Shown here in pieces: positions 43,474 to 54,507 of a stretch of 64,000 nt of DNA. The position numbers and the translations under genes are program-made. The first letter of the stretch is position 1, and every line of letters begins with the position of its first letter. This stretch comes from Nannochloropsis salina CCMP1776 (taxonomy: Eukaryota; Sar; Eustigmatophyceae; Eustigmatales; Monodopsidaceae). The stretch spans positions 463,800 to 527,799 of the forward strand of contig SDOX01000121.1 in NCBI GenBank assembly GCA_004565275.1. The letters are read 5' to 3'. Under the pieces are notes generated by a model, which searched no databases, was not told the origin of the DNA, and saw only the letters and a list, made by a program, of their open reading frames with translations.

Positions 43474-45709
43474 ATGAATCGTTTGCTTTTTGGTCTTTTC
43501 GCAGCCGTCGTCGCTCTCCAGAGCGCTGTGAGCACTGCTATCGAGAAGGATGGCAGCGTTCTTGTTCTTACAGACTCAAACTTTGAAGATGCTATCAAGG
43601 TAAAGAATCGAGGGTCGTTAAGATGCATCTCCACCCATGTGGGCATAGTGTAGAGAACATGGACTTGAGTGCTTGCAAGAAAACTGCTCGAAAGACGAAG
43701 GATAACAATCATGCATACATTTGACTGCTGTGGAGCCTTCAAACGTTCCTCAGGATCACACTCTCAGACCACAGTAGCACACACCATAGAACCCCAGATT
43801 TGAATTTCGTCGGGAGTTTTTTCATTGTTTGGGTCATACATCGCCGCTCACGCAAATTTGCCCCGTCAAAAATGTTTCATGGCTTGAGTTTACTGTCACG
43901 TGGATGATTTGCAATGGTGCCATCATTTGGTCTGCACGGACTGACATTTTCTTCGCGCACACAATTTCTCTCCCCTCTCGAAGGAGCACAAACTCTTGTT
44001 GGTGGACTTCTATGCCCCCTGGTGCGGACACTGCAAGAGACTTGAACCTGCGTACGCTGAAGCGGCCGATATTCTGGCTGCCTTGGAGGAGCCTATCTTT
44101 ATCGCGAAGCTCGACGCCACCGAGCACAAAGAGGCTGCGGCAAAGCACGGGGTCCGGGGATACCCTACCCTCAAACTTTTCAAAAACGGCGTCCCTATGG
44201 ATTACCAGGTGATGTGGGAAGTGGCGGATGGAGGAGGAAAGCGTTTGGATAAGTGTGCTCTTTCAGAATTGGGGATGCCCGTTTGCTCACAGACATAATT
44301 CCGGGTACCTTTTTTGACCTGAGACGCCTGCCTATCCTCAGTTGCCTCTTTTTCAACCGCCTGGTTACTCACAAAGACTTGTTTTTTGCGATTGTCCCGT
44401 CGAAAATACAGGGCGGGCGCACGGCTGAGGAGATTTCCGCCTACATGATCAAGAAGTCGGGTCCCGCAGTCACCACTGTCAAGTCGGTAGAGGAGGCCGA
44501 GGCCTTCTTCGCCAAGCAACCCACGGCCGCGCTCGCGCTCCTTGACTCCCTTGACAGCGACATCGCTCTTGCCGTGACCACGTTCGCGGAATCCTCTGAC
44601 AACGTCCCGTTCGCGTACACCGCCGAGCCCGCGGTCCTCACTAACTACGGCGCTAAGGCCGGCTCCCTGCGTTTCGTCACCCCTGAAGCCGTGTTTACCC
44701 GATCCTTGGACTTTAGCGGAGGGGTGACCGCCTTCGAGGAGCTGAACGCGTGGCTGTTCGGACATTCTATCGCCCCCATGTTCGAGTTCTCCCCCGAGAA
44801 GTCCATGCACCTGTTTTCGGGGCCCATCCGCGTGCACCTGATTGCTTTCGGTGACGCCACCGAGGCGGGCTTTGCGGACACGGTAGCCGCGATAAAGGAG
44901 GGTGCGAGCGAATTCCGCACGAAGGCCCTGTCCATTTTGGTCGGCAAGAACGAGACGCGCATCCTGGAGGCCTTCGACCTCACCGAAAAGGACGTGCCCA
45001 CGATGGTGATCGCTGACATGCGGGCGGGGGCGATGAAACGCTTTTTCTTCGAAGGCGACATGGCCAAGGCCTTTGACACGCAGAAATTTCTGACTAACTT
45101 CTTCGCCGGGCACCTGAAGGCGAAGCTCAAGAGCGAGGAACCGGTGCCGGAGGACATGGAGAAGGCTGTGAAGGTGATCAAGGGCAAGAGCTTCCAGAAG
45201 GAGGTGCTCGAGTCAGACAAGGACGTGCTCATGGAGTTTTACGCCCCGTGGTGCGGGCACTGGTGCGTAGAGGGGAAGGCGGGGGGATGTAAAGGTGGGA
45301 GGGAAGGCAGACATGTAACGGCACGAGCCACTCCCTCCTGCCCGGTTGTAAGCCCCCCTGAGCGAGGATCATACTCTCTCTCACCTTCTCGGTTTCTCCC
45401 CTGCCCTATAGCAAAACCCTGGAGCCCAAGTGGGACGTGCTGGGCGACCGACTCGCTGGTGTGGAGCACGTGATGATCGCCAAGATGGACTACACGGCCA
45501 ACGAGCTCGACGTGCCTGGGGTCGACATTCGCGGATTCCCCACCATCCTCTTCTTCCCCGCCGACAAGACCAAGGAGACCGTCGTCTACAAGGGGGGCCG
45601 GGAGGTGCCCGACTTCCTGGCATTCTTGAAGGAGCATGCTAGCAAGCCCTTTGAGGTGGAGGAGGAGGAGGAGGAGGAGGAGGAGGAGGACGTGAAAGAG
45701 GAGCTGTAA
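43474..45709 (+). CDS. PDI: Protein disulfide isomerase, ER, two thioredoxin active sites
   Basis: Forms and shuffles disulfides in the ER lumen. Exons 43474-43599, 43984-44208, 44412-45262 and 45412-45709 give 499 aa. The signal peptide is MNRLLFGLFAAVVALQSAVS. The first thioredoxin domain has VDFYAPWCGHCKRLEPAYAE and the conserved GYPTLKLFKNG. The b and b' domains follow. The second active site MEFYAPWCGHC is completed across the last intron by KTLEPKWDVL, with GFPTILFFPADK after it. An acidic run (poly-Glu, GAG repeats) precedes the terminal KEEL, a KDEL-like retrieval signal. Length and a-b-b'-a' order are normal for classical PDI. Confidence 0.95.
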
Positions 45710-47008
45710 ACCACAGAAAGCAGAGTCAAAAAATCCTTTGGACAGACAGGAAACCCTGGCACATCATTACTTTCCCTAAATGATGCACAAGAGGAAGCGT
45801 TAGCGGAAGCAAGAAACGAGAGCCATGTGGGCGGGTATGAAAAGTCCGTAGCGAAAGTCTTTAGATAGCTCAAGTACTGGAGAGTTGATAAGACGGGAAA
45901 ATGCGGATAAAAATATGTTGGAGAACTCCTAAGGTCAGTTGATACAAAAATCTTTTCCCCTTTCGTCTGCCATGCTAGGCATCAAAGAAATCGTACTCTG
46001 CCGAATTACAGTGGTCATGATTGGAATAAGAGAACAATAGAGAGAAGAGCAATGATAGTGAAAGAAATGAATCTGAAGAAACTCAGGGCAAGAAGCTAAG
46101 CCTTGAAGATGTCTGTAATTACTTTTACAATTCGACTATCAAGGCTGATGCGAGTGGACCTGCACCTTTACCACTACTGCTATGGAAGCATTCTTTCTGA
46201 GTTGGGTAGTCGGTACGGAATCCAAAGAAATACCCCATCCCCTCACTAACGGGTAACGTTACGCTTCCCTACACCATTGGAATATCGCAAGACATAGAGT
46301 CAAGACCATCCGTGCAAAGGAGCATCCGCACACACACGGCACCTCAGGAGCGCCCACCCTACACGCCTCGCGGCCCATCTCCGCCTCTCTCAAGATCGTC
46401 ACTAACTCGGTGGCCCGCGTGCATGCGTCTCAGCGAGCGTGGGCTGTCCACATGGCGGCACCTCGCCACGGCGACGAGATCTTGCAGCAAGCAACCAACC
46501 GGCTTGGTCGCGTGGAACTTGGCGGCTTGCACACTCCGTGGCGAGCACCTCGGGAATGAGTTTTTGCTTGCACTCTTTTCACATGCACGGGTGACAATGA
46601 TGATTGAGAGGAATGTAGGCGGCATTGGGCAGGAGGCAGCAAGCAACGTACGGAGGACCCTTAGGGCCGTCCGAGGGCAACTTGCCGTAAAGAGAGCTAG
46701 TCTGGCGCGAGCCTCTTTGAATAGCATTCTGTCACTTTGGACCAAGCCATATTGCCTGTCTGACATTCTCCGGTATCTATGTCATGTGGAACACCAATCA
46801 ATTCTCTGATGATAGTGTCCTGGTATCGCCTCCAATGTCGGCCTGCCCTCCTTGCACAGTATCCCTTTTTCGTGTCCTGCCCGGCTCCCACCTCACATCT
46901 CCTATGCTTCTCCCAACACCATTAGGACAGGCATTTGGTTGCGCGCACGGGATAAGGGAATCGATTGTGGATTGAGTCACACGGTGAGCACAGGAGTGAA
47001 GAAGGATT
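45710..47008. other. Spacer with one uncertain ORF
   Basis: About 1.3 kb between tandem genes. 45720-46300 is AT-rich and non-coding. A 165-codon plus frame (46312-46809) and a 135-codon minus frame (46766-46359) overlap. Neither has a recognised motif, and I do not call a gene. Confidence 0.4.
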
Positions 47009-48799
47009 ATGGGTGAGGTAACTCAGCACCAGCACAACGACGGAGGAGAAGCGACAAGAAGAGGGTGGAGCCAAATGGACAGAAGGGACGTCAGAAGTTT
47101 GGCGCGGAGAAGGTACAGGATGGTAACAGCAGAAGATGCTGTTGTTCCGGCAGCGGTGGCGAGTTTTCTTTGGAGTACGACAAGAAGAAGAAGGGAAGCG
47201 AGCCGGGAGGAACGAGCGCATCAAGGGATTCGAGAGGGCATGCGTCCAAGATGGCGTGGAGTGGCTGGTAGTAAAGCCAGAGAAGCATTGTCTGGCCATC
47301 TTATATTCGTAGGACTGCTAATGGTAGTGGCGGCGATGTCGTGGGCCCCCTTGCCGGCCACCGCCTTCATGTCCCATCCCTCCGGGCCCGCCATTCCAAG
47401 GACGCCGGCTACGAGGGCGATAGGCCGTCGGTACGTAGCCTCCAAAATCAGCGCAGGCGCTGGGATAAAGAGCAGTTGCAAACCAAATGGCATGAGCAGT
47501 AGCAGTGCAGGAAGCCCAGCGGGCAATAGCCATCACAAGAACAACAAGCACCCCAACCACCACGCCCATAGTCCGCACTCCCACACGGCAGCCGCGAGCC
47601 CCGCGGCCTTGCAGCCTCCGAAGAGCCTGATGACGGCCAGCTCGCTGGGGAGTCAACAGGCCTCCGTCGACACCAGTCGGAGCAAGAACACGATCACACG
47701 CGCCGTCGCCAGCACGGCCAGCGCGGGTGGATACGTCCCAAACTCCATGGCACAGCCACAGCCTCAGGTCTCATCCCCGGCCCCGCAAGCGCCTCCAACG
47801 TCCGATGCGATTCCTCCAGACGTTCTCTGGGGCGAAAGCGGGCGTATGGCGTCTTCTGGATCAGTTGGAGGCGTGGAACTGCCCGTGGACGAGGAGCATC
47901 GCGCGGCCCTGCTCGCCGAGGCCTACGCCGAGTGCCAGCGGATCACCTCGATCTACGCCAAGACTTTCTACATGGGAACCTCCTTCCTGGACTATGCGAA
48001 ACGCTCCGCGACCTGGGCGATCTACGTCTGGTGCCGGCGGACGGACGATATCGTGGACTCCCCCCGGGCCATCGTGGAGAACACGATGGACGCGGACCTG
48101 GAGCAGTGGAGCAAGCGGCTGGACGACGTCTGGGAGGACAGGCCTTGGGACTCCCTCGACGCCACGCTCTGCGACGTCCGCACCCGTTATCCGGGCATGA
48201 GCATCGAGCCCTACAGGGACATGATCAAGGGCATGGTCATGGACGTGCCAGGGCTTGGCCAGCACCGGTACGCGACCTTCGAGGAGCTCTACCTGTACTG
48301 CTACCGCGTGGCCGGGACCGTGGGCCTGATGACGCTTCCCATCATGGGCACTGCGCCGGGATACTCTCTCAAGCAGGCCACGGAGCCCGCCCTGGCCTTG
48401 GGCATCGCCCTGCAGCTCACCAACATCCTCCGGGACGTGGGCGAGGACGCGATGCGGGGCCGGATATACCTCCCGCTCGAAGACCTGGCACGCTTCAGCG
48501 TGACGGAGGACCAAATAATGAACAAAATTATGAACTCCAACTACCGGGAGTTGATCAAGTTTCAGATTGCGCGGGCCCGCGTCTATTTCGACAGAGCAGA
48601 GGAGGGCATCCCGATGCTCTCTCCGGACGCCCGCTTGCCTGTCAGGTCGTCGCTGGACATGTACAGAGAGATTTTGAACCGCATCGAGGACAACGACTAT
48701 GACAATTTTAGGCACCGAGCCTATGTCTCCAAATTCGAAAAGCTTTTAATACTGCCCTTGTCGTGGATGAAGACATTGGATTGGGGAAGGAGACGGTGA
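47009..48799 (+). CDS. PSY: Phytoene synthase, plastid
   Basis: Condenses two geranylgeranyl diphosphates to phytoene, the first committed step of carotenoid synthesis. The frame from the ATG at 47009 gives 596 aa without introns. An in-frame ATG at 47240 places a short basic segment directly before the hydrophobic leader HLIFVGLLMVVAAMSWAPLP, which ends ATAFMSHPSG. This later ATG is more usual for a plastid two-part signal and may be the true start. A long Ser/His/Ala-rich linker (about 150 residues) precedes the enzyme, unusual in length. The catalytic part begins YAECQRITSIYAKTFYMGTS. The first Asp-rich motif is WCRRTDDIVDSPRA and the second LQLTNILRDVGEDAMRGRIY, with YCYRVAGTVGLMTLPIMG between. 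Complete and confident. Confidence 0.95.
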   Translation: MGEVTQHQHNDGGEATRRGWSQMDRRDVRSLARRRYRMVTAEDAVVPAAVASFLWSTTRRRREASREERAHQGIREGMRPRWRGVAGSKAREALSGHLIFVGLLMVVAAMSWAPLPATAFMSHPSGPAIPRTPATRAIGRRYVASKISAGAGIKSSCKPNGMSSSSAGSPAGNSHHKNNKHPNHHAHSPHSHTAAASPAALQPPKSLMTASSLGSQQASVDTSRSKNTITRAVASTASAGGYVPNSMAQPQPQVSSPAPQAPPTSDAIPPDVLWGESGRMASSGSVGGVELPVDEEHRAALLAEAYAECQRITSIYAKTFYMGTSFLDYAKRSATWAIYVWCRRTDDIVDSPRAIVENTMDADLEQWSKRLDDVWEDRPWDSLDATLCDVRTRYPGMSIEPYRDMIKGMVMDVPGLGQHRYATFEELYLYCYRVAGTVGLMTLPIMGTAPGYSLKQATEPALALGIALQLTNILRDVGEDAMRGRIYLPLEDLARFSVTEDQIMNKIMNSNYRELIKFQIARARVYFDRAEEGIPMLSPDARLPVRSSLDMYREILNRIEDNDYDNFRHRAYVSKFEKLLILPLSWMKTLDWGRRR

Positions 48800-49302
48800 G
48801 GAGAGACCGATTGACCGCCCAGGTGTGGGATATATATATATATTTACTAGGCTAGCTGAGACCAGAAGATTTCGTTTGTATCCGCTCTTGCATTCCTAAA
48901 CAATAAGGAATGGGGGCTCAAATTGCACAACTTCTGGCTCAGTGGTGGAATATAGAGACTAGGATAAGGCAACACGAAGGCTACAAGATGTTACCGTCGC
49001 AGCGTAGCCACGTTCTGGAGTGGTGTGTTTCATGAACAAGAAATTTTATAAAAGCGCGAAGTGACTCTTAGGTGCCGCATGCCTTCAAAATCGCCAGGGT
49101 CGAACCATTGCAACACCATCCGGTCCGTTTCAGATTGGCCGGCAGAAATATGGAAAGATGCGAAAAAGCAAAACAGTCTGTGGAAAGACCTTTGGGGTAA
49201 AGAAGGATCACCAATGCCGGAGTTAGTTTAGAAGGAGCCACTCTCTAATTGGTACTTTTCCTTTCTGTATTCACATACGAGTGTTCCTTTCTGAGCCACC
49301 TC
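48800..49302. other. Convergent spacer with (TA)n microsatellite
   Basis: 503 nt between convergent stops. A short (TA)n run lies at about 48830-48843. No gene. Confidence 0.6.
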
Positions 49303-52300
49303 CTACGCCTCTCTCAGCCCCAGACGAAGCTTTATATTCATAGCTGCCAACTCATTCGCTAGGTACCGGAAGACGTACGGAAGTGCAACCGTTCGTGCCT
49401 TTCCGCCGCATGCACGGCAGATTACCTTGGCCTGAGAAGACGCGACAGCCGCCACTGCGGTCATAGTCCCCGCCTGCGCCGCCGATAGCACGGTGCTCTT
49501 CGTCATGGTGGGGCCCACCAGGCTCCCACATTCCTGGCACACGTGGGCGAGGTGGCGGTCCGAACAATTCATAAGCCGGTCGTGTAGCAGGTAGGAGGTC
49601 CCATGTGAAAGTAGGGAGTCCCGTTCCATCTCCCCGAAGCGAATGCCACCGTGTCGCTTCCTCCCCTTGATGGGTTGGCGCGTGAGTTGGTTCACCGGGC
49701 CCGTCGCGCGCACCTGGGACTTGTCTGAGACCATGTGTCGGAGCCGCTGATAGTACACCAGTCCGATGAAGATGTCCGCGTGCATGAGCGTGCCGGACAG
49801 TCCGCTATAGAGGGGCTCAGAACCGAAGTAAGCGTACCCTGCCGCCCGCAGCTGCTCGCCGAAATAGTCGATGGCCCGCCGGTCTTCATGGAAGGAGAAG
49901 GGCGTCGCGTCCTGGTACATGCCGTGCAGGGATCCGCTCTTCCCCGCCATGGATTCGATAAGCATACCAATGGTCATGCGGGAGGGAAAGGCATGCGGGT
50001 TGATGATAATGTCGGGAGACATGCCTGACTCCGTAAAGGGCATGTCCTCCTGGGGCCAGAGGATGGAGAGGACGCCCTTCTGCCCATGCCGCGAGGAGAA
50101 TTTGTCGCCGATGATCGGCCGACGAGGGAACCGGAGGGTGATGGAGACGGTGTCCAGCGGCTCCGTGGCCCCCGACGTCCCCTCCAGACCCAGGAGCCGG
50201 ACGGCCTCCACGCACGCGACCTCTGACTCCTTGTGCTTTCCCACTTCTACCTCGCCCGTCAGGCTATCCACCGCGCTGTACAGCACGTCTCCCTCTTTCA
50301 CCCAGGTGCCCACCACGGGCAGCCCGTCCGCCTCGAGCTTCTCGAACAGCGGGTCGCCGACGCGGCCTGGGAAGTGGCGCTTGGCCACGACGGCGGGGGT
50401 CCGTAGGTTGGAGAAGCGAAGGTCCGGCCGTTTGGGGCCACCCCGCATGTCTCGGCGCAAGCTGACAGACTTGGTCTTATAAACGTCGGCGGCGGCCATA
50501 CCCCGGTCGTAGGAGGCCTTCGAGAGGATCATGGCGTCCTCCATGTCGTAGCCTGTGTAAGAGATGACTGCAACTACCGCATTGGTGCCCTGCGGGAACT
50601 CGTCCATCCCATACTCCGCGTGCCAACGTGTCTGCACGATGGGAGCCTGGGGGGTGAGAATTCGGTACAGCTTGTTGTCGGTACGATGGGGGTAGGAGGT
50701 GGTGGGCGTGCCCATAGTCTGCTTGCCCATCTGGCATTGATACATGTTCCGGGGGCTCTGGTTATAGTCCGAAAAGGGCGTCAGGGATGCTACCAGACTG
50801 AGCATGTTGGTGGGATCAAGCTCCTGGTGCGTGGTCTCGCCCGCCCGCACGTCCTCGGGGAGCAGGGCCACCTCCATGAAGACCTGTTCCATGGGCCCGA
50901 TGTATTCGACGCAGCCCGTCCCAAGGTGCAGCACCGGCCGAACCATCCGCGCTGCCCCCGAGAAGAGGAAAAGTCCCGGCGCTGGACCCCCCCGTACGGG
51001 ATGGATGAAAGCCACCTCCAGAGTCGCGTCTACCCGCCCTTTCCCACGAAGCCGCTGCGCGTCGGGCCCTTGGACCGCGTCTGGGTTCGGGGGGGGTGCA
51101 GAGACCGCCTTCAAACGACGCAGGGCGCGTACCACGCGGCGACAAACGTCGACAGGAGCGCCGCCCACCACTCGGCCATCCAAGAGCACGGGCAGGTGGT
51201 CTTTGGACAGGACCAGCGCCCCGTCCGCGCTCCCCGCCCCGCCGGGTGACACGCCCAAACCCACCAACAGGTCTGTCGCCAGGCCCCCCCTCACTCTACC
51301 GCCCTGCAGGCGATCCTCGTGGCAGAGGACGCGGGCCGCTGTGGCCACGTGGTTCAGAAGGCCGCAGGGACTGCCGTCCGGCGTGTGGACGGGGCACAGG
51401 AAGCCGAAGGACTCGGGCAGGAGCTTGCGCACCGCCGTGGTTTTCATGGTCGTGAAGAATTGTCCGCGATGCACGGATTGGAAGTGAGAGAGGAAACGAA
51501 AGAAATTCAGACGCTCCGCGACAATGGTGTAGCCGGAGACCTGCATCATGTCCATGCCCGTGCGACTCACGAGGTTGCCCGTCGAGAGCAGATAGGCAGC
51601 CTTCTTCCCCACGCCCGCCCCGTGCCGGCCCAGGAGCTGGGCCCAGTACGCCTCGTCTTGCGTGGCCGCCAGCGCCCGAGCCAGGTCTTCACGGCATTCT
51701 TTCCGCAACTGTTGGAAGGCGGCCGTGAGCGTCTCCTCGAGCTTCTCCTTCACGAAGACCGAGTACAAGTGGCCAGGTAGGAGGAGCTCCTGATTCATGA
51801 AGGAGTCGGGATTATCCGCCCGACATTTGCCCTGCACAAAGGCGTACAGCTTCCGAAGCATATGCAAAAGGCATTCCTGTTTGTCCGCGTGATGGCCCAG
51901 ATGGACACAGACAAAGCGGTCCACAAGGGCTCGCCCACAGTCCGCGTCCGAGTGCGCGTTGCTCAATCCCAGCACGGTGCGAAAGCGAGACCCAAGGTAC
52001 GACAAAGCCTTGTTGCGGGAGAAGGTAGCGAAGTCGTGGGACTCACGCAGGAGCATCTCAACGCGGGTGACCAGGTAGGTGTTGTCCTCATCGCCTAAAG
52101 TGATGCGCTCGTAGAGTTCCTCGTCCGTCAGGTCCCGCAGGGCTTTCAGCACCAACACGACGGGCACCAAAAACTCTTGCTTCAGGATGGTGACCCGAAA
52201 GGTGGCATTTCCATTAGTTAGGTAGTGGAGTGTGACGGTGATGCTAGACTGGTCTGGCCGCACGCATCGCATAGTCACGCCCTTGTCCGAGTATCCAGTG

Positions 52301-52998
52301 CCCCGGCCTTTGAATGTGTTGCGGGAAATTGCCATGGCATGATTCCGCCGCGGCAACTGCAGCAGACGGATGATACGTTCTATGCCGTTCACGATGAAAT
52401 ACCCTCCGCATTCACACGCCTCCTCCTTGAGCGCCACGAGCTCCTCGGCTTTTTTCCCCGCAAGGCGGCATCGACTCGAGCACACCATGATCGGCAGCTC
52501 CCCCAACGTCCGCTGCACCCGCATCACTCCACCGCCCTCGCGTTGGATTCGAAAGACTGCACGGATAGGCGCTGCGTACATAAGGCCACGCTCTCGACAT
52601 TCGCGCGGCGTATATAATCCCGTACTCCCGTCTCCAGTGGGGAATCCGATCTCACACTCCTCGACCCAGGATTTCAGCAATGGTCCCGACTCCCCATCTT
52701 TGCTCAGCCGGAGTTCCACAGGGAAAAGGCTTGATACGGCCTCTCTCAGACCAGTGTCTAAAAAGTAATTAAATGACTCGACGTGAGGCGCAACGACCTC
52801 TTTGTAACGGCGGACAGCCGCGGCTGGTGGCAAGGGCCCCCTCGTGAATGAGGGACCGTCAGGACCTGGGTCAACCTGCTCTGTGTCAGCATGACGGCCC
52901 TGGCTGCTTCCGTTACTGACCCGCTTTTTCTTGATCCGCTCATCACATATCTCAATCACAATTTTCCCTTTTGTCTCACTGATGGTAGGCGTGGCCAT
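49303..52998 (-). CDS. RPA2: DNA-directed RNA polymerase I second-largest subunit (RPA2/RPA135)
   Basis: Catalytic beta-like subunit of the polymerase that transcribes rRNA genes. Single exon, 1231 aa from the ATG at 52998 (start MATPTISETKGKIVIEICDE); the frame stays open a little further but with no ATG. Fork and lobe elements are seen (IVNGIERIIRLLQLPRRNHA, GFLCPVHTPDGSPCGLLNHV). The hybrid-binding domain has VVAVISYTGYDMEDAMILSK and GDKFSSRHGQKGVLSILWPQ. Pol I-like features include TGCVEYIGPMEQVFMEVAL and the C-terminal QVRATGPVNQLTRQPIKGRK, then FGEMERDSLLSHGTSYLLHD. The terminal zinc finger is CQECGSLVGPT with CRACGGK. Assignment to Pol I and not Pol II/III rests on the middle and C-terminal wording and on length. 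Confidence 0.93.
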   Translation of the reverse strand: MATPTISETKGKIVIEICDERIKKKRVSNGSSQGRHADTEQVDPGPDGPSFTRGPLPPAAAVRRYKEVVAPHVESFNYFLDTGLREAVSSLFPVELRLSKDGESGPLLKSWVEECEIGFPTGDGSTGLYTPRECRERGLMYAAPIRAVFRIQREGGGVMRVQRTLGELPIMVCSSRCRLAGKKAEELVALKEEACECGGYFIVNGIERIIRLLQLPRRNHAMAISRNTFKGRGTGYSDKGVTMRCVRPDQSSITVTLHYLTNGNATFRVTILKQEFLVPVVLVLKALRDLTDEELYERITLGDEDNTYLVTRVEMLLRESHDFATFSRNKALSYLGSRFRTVLGLSNAHSDADCGRALVDRFVCVHLGHHADKQECLLHMLRKLYAFVQGKCRADNPDSFMNQELLLPGHLYSVFVKEKLEETLTAAFQQLRKECREDLARALAATQDEAYWAQLLGRHGAGVGKKAAYLLSTGNLVSRTGMDMMQVSGYTIVAERLNFFRFLSHFQSVHRGQFFTTMKTTAVRKLLPESFGFLCPVHTPDGSPCGLLNHVATAARVLCHEDRLQGGRVRGGLATDLLVGLGVSPGGAGSADGALVLSKDHLPVLLDGRVVGGAPVDVCRRVVRALRRLKAVSAPPPNPDAVQGPDAQRLRGKGRVDATLEVAFIHPVRGGPAPGLFLFSGAARMVRPVLHLGTGCVEYIGPMEQVFMEVALLPEDVRAGETTHQELDPTNMLSLVASLTPFSDYNQSPRNMYQCQMGKQTMGTPTTSYPHRTDNKLYRILTPQAPIVQTRWHAEYGMDEFPQGTNAVVAVISYTGYDMEDAMILSKASYDRGMAAADVYKTKSVSLRRDMRGGPKRPDLRFSNLRTPAVVAKRHFPGRVGDPLFEKLEADGLPVVGTWVKEGDVLYSAVDSLTGEVEVGKHKESEVACVEAVRLLGLEGTSGATEPLDTVSITLRFPRRPIIGDKFSSRHGQKGVLSILWPQEDMPFTESGMSPDIIINPHAFPSRMTIGMLIESMAGKSGSLHGMYQDATPFSFHEDRRAIDYFGEQLRAAGYAYFGSEPLYSGLSGTLMHADIFIGLVYYQRLRHMVSDKSQVRATGPVNQLTRQPIKGRKRHGGIRFGEMERDSLLSHGTSYLLHDRLMNCSDRHLAHVCQECGSLVGPTMTKSTVLSAAQAGTMTAVAAVASSQAKVICRACGGKARTVALPYVFRYLANELAAMNIKLRLGLREA

Positions 52999-53922
52999 TG
53001 CCTTGGATAGAGCGGCAGGAGGAAGCACGCTGGATTTTCGTCAGCTCCACCTCGCAGAAAACATCCCTCAGCCACGTCGTTACCCTATTTATCAGAATGA
53101 GAATAGATGTATGTTTGTCGAAGGCCTGGACGGTTAATTTGGTCATTAAAATAGCATCGGAATACCCGTGGGCCGGCGCCTTAGCCAGGAGGTCGAGAGG
53201 TTGCGGCGAGCCAGCAGTGGTGCTTGTAGGTGGCAACCTCGCATGTAATGTATCCGGGCATCATTGGCCATTTGCGTGTATTGCAATTATCGCCTTCCAT
53301 CGAGACACTTTGCTCGTTGTAACTCCTCACACTTGTTTGATACATAGTTTGTGTGGCCATCAAGCAAGGGGCGGTATCGTTCAGCCTAAGCAGCAGTTGC
53401 TGCTTCCCTGCGGGGACAAGGTCCTTTCAAAACACTATCTCTCTTAGACAGCTTACCTATGAACTGATCTCACGCCACGAGAATGTTCACTTCTATGATG
53501 CACACAGCAACTCCTGATCGTGTCCTCCCTCGGACGAGTCGACAAAGCGGTGTTGGCAGCCACCCAGTAAGGTCGGTCGACTGCTTGATTGGCCTGGAGG
53601 GAAGATGAAAGTCATTTCTGTATGCCCATACTTTTGTGTGCTCTTTTTACATATGTATGAGCTTTAATACATGTAAAACTCTGCTATATATGTCACGCAC
53701 TCTTCGCTAGAGGGGGGCATTGGTTTCACTCAATGGCCGTGTCCTCCGTATAAAAAACTGAAAAGAGATGCCAGAAAACTGAGGACAAGAGTCGGTGAGG
53801 GACGATACTTTGCCCCACGTCCTCCTCCGCTGCGTCCTCGCACATACGTATCTATGTTCTTTGTTGGTACCGTCTATCTTCAAGGACACTGGTTCATGCT
53901 TTTTGCATCAATTTGACAGGCA
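52999..53922. promoter_or_regulatory. Divergent spacer, RPA2 and SWIB genes
   Basis: 924 nt, no convincing ORF. It contains the promoters of both neighbours. Confidence 0.4.
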
Positions 53923-54310
53923 ATGTCAGGCCTGAAGACAGTTATGCGTGTGTCGCCCGAGTTAGCCAAAGTGCTTGGCGGCGACCGCATGGCCCGTACT
54001 GAGGCCGTCAAGCGCATGTAAGTCATCATCTCCCTCCATAAATATGAATTAGTCTTCGACTTTATTGGGCATTGCTTTGTTCAGGTTCTTTCATCTATGC
54101 CCTCACACCACCGCCGCGCTCTCACCGTCTCTACTCTCCCCCTCCAGCTGGTCGTACATAAAGGACAAGAACCTGCAGAACCCCTCGAACAAGCGAGAAA
54201 TTGTATGTGACGACTCCCTAAAGGCGGTCTTTGAGAAGGACAGCGTCACGATGTTCGAGATGAATAAGCTCATGAGTAAGCATTTCAGCAAGCCTTTCGG
54301 CACACCGTAG
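53923..54310 (+). CDS. Small SWIB/MDM2-domain protein
   Basis: 85 aa from exons 53923-54017 and 54148-54310 (AT plus C, donor GTAAGT, acceptor CCTCCAG). The whole protein is one SWIB domain: MSGLKTVMRVSPELAKVLGG, RTEAVKRIWSYIKDKNLQNP formed at the splice, NKREIVCDDSLKAVFEKDSV and FEMNKLMSKHFSKPF. SWIB folds occur in SWI/SNF subunits and in small stand-alone proteins of plant nuclei and plastids. This one has no leader, so a nuclear chromatin role is a guess. It is complete. Confidence 0.92.
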
Positions 54311-54507
54311 GAGGAACTTGTGGAGGGGCGAGCACTGCAAGTGGCCCTTCACAAATCTTCAACATGTCCAAATAAAGCAGCCGCTTATTGAACAGTGTCT
54401 TGAAGCATTCGCGGACTCATAGGGCGATCACGCAGACGCGACTGTATACATGTACAAAGTCGAAATTGAGGAGCCTGTACTCCACTCCCTTTGCCCTTGT
54501 TTTTCTG
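54311..54507. other. Convergent spacer
   Basis: 197 nt with an AATAAA-like hexamer at about 54371, probably 3' UTRs of both genes. Confidence 0.5.

Noticed and set aside
46312-46809. 165-codon plus-strand ORF
   Set aside because: No recognisable motif, no leader, and overlapping open frames on the other strand. It was left as uncertain spacer.
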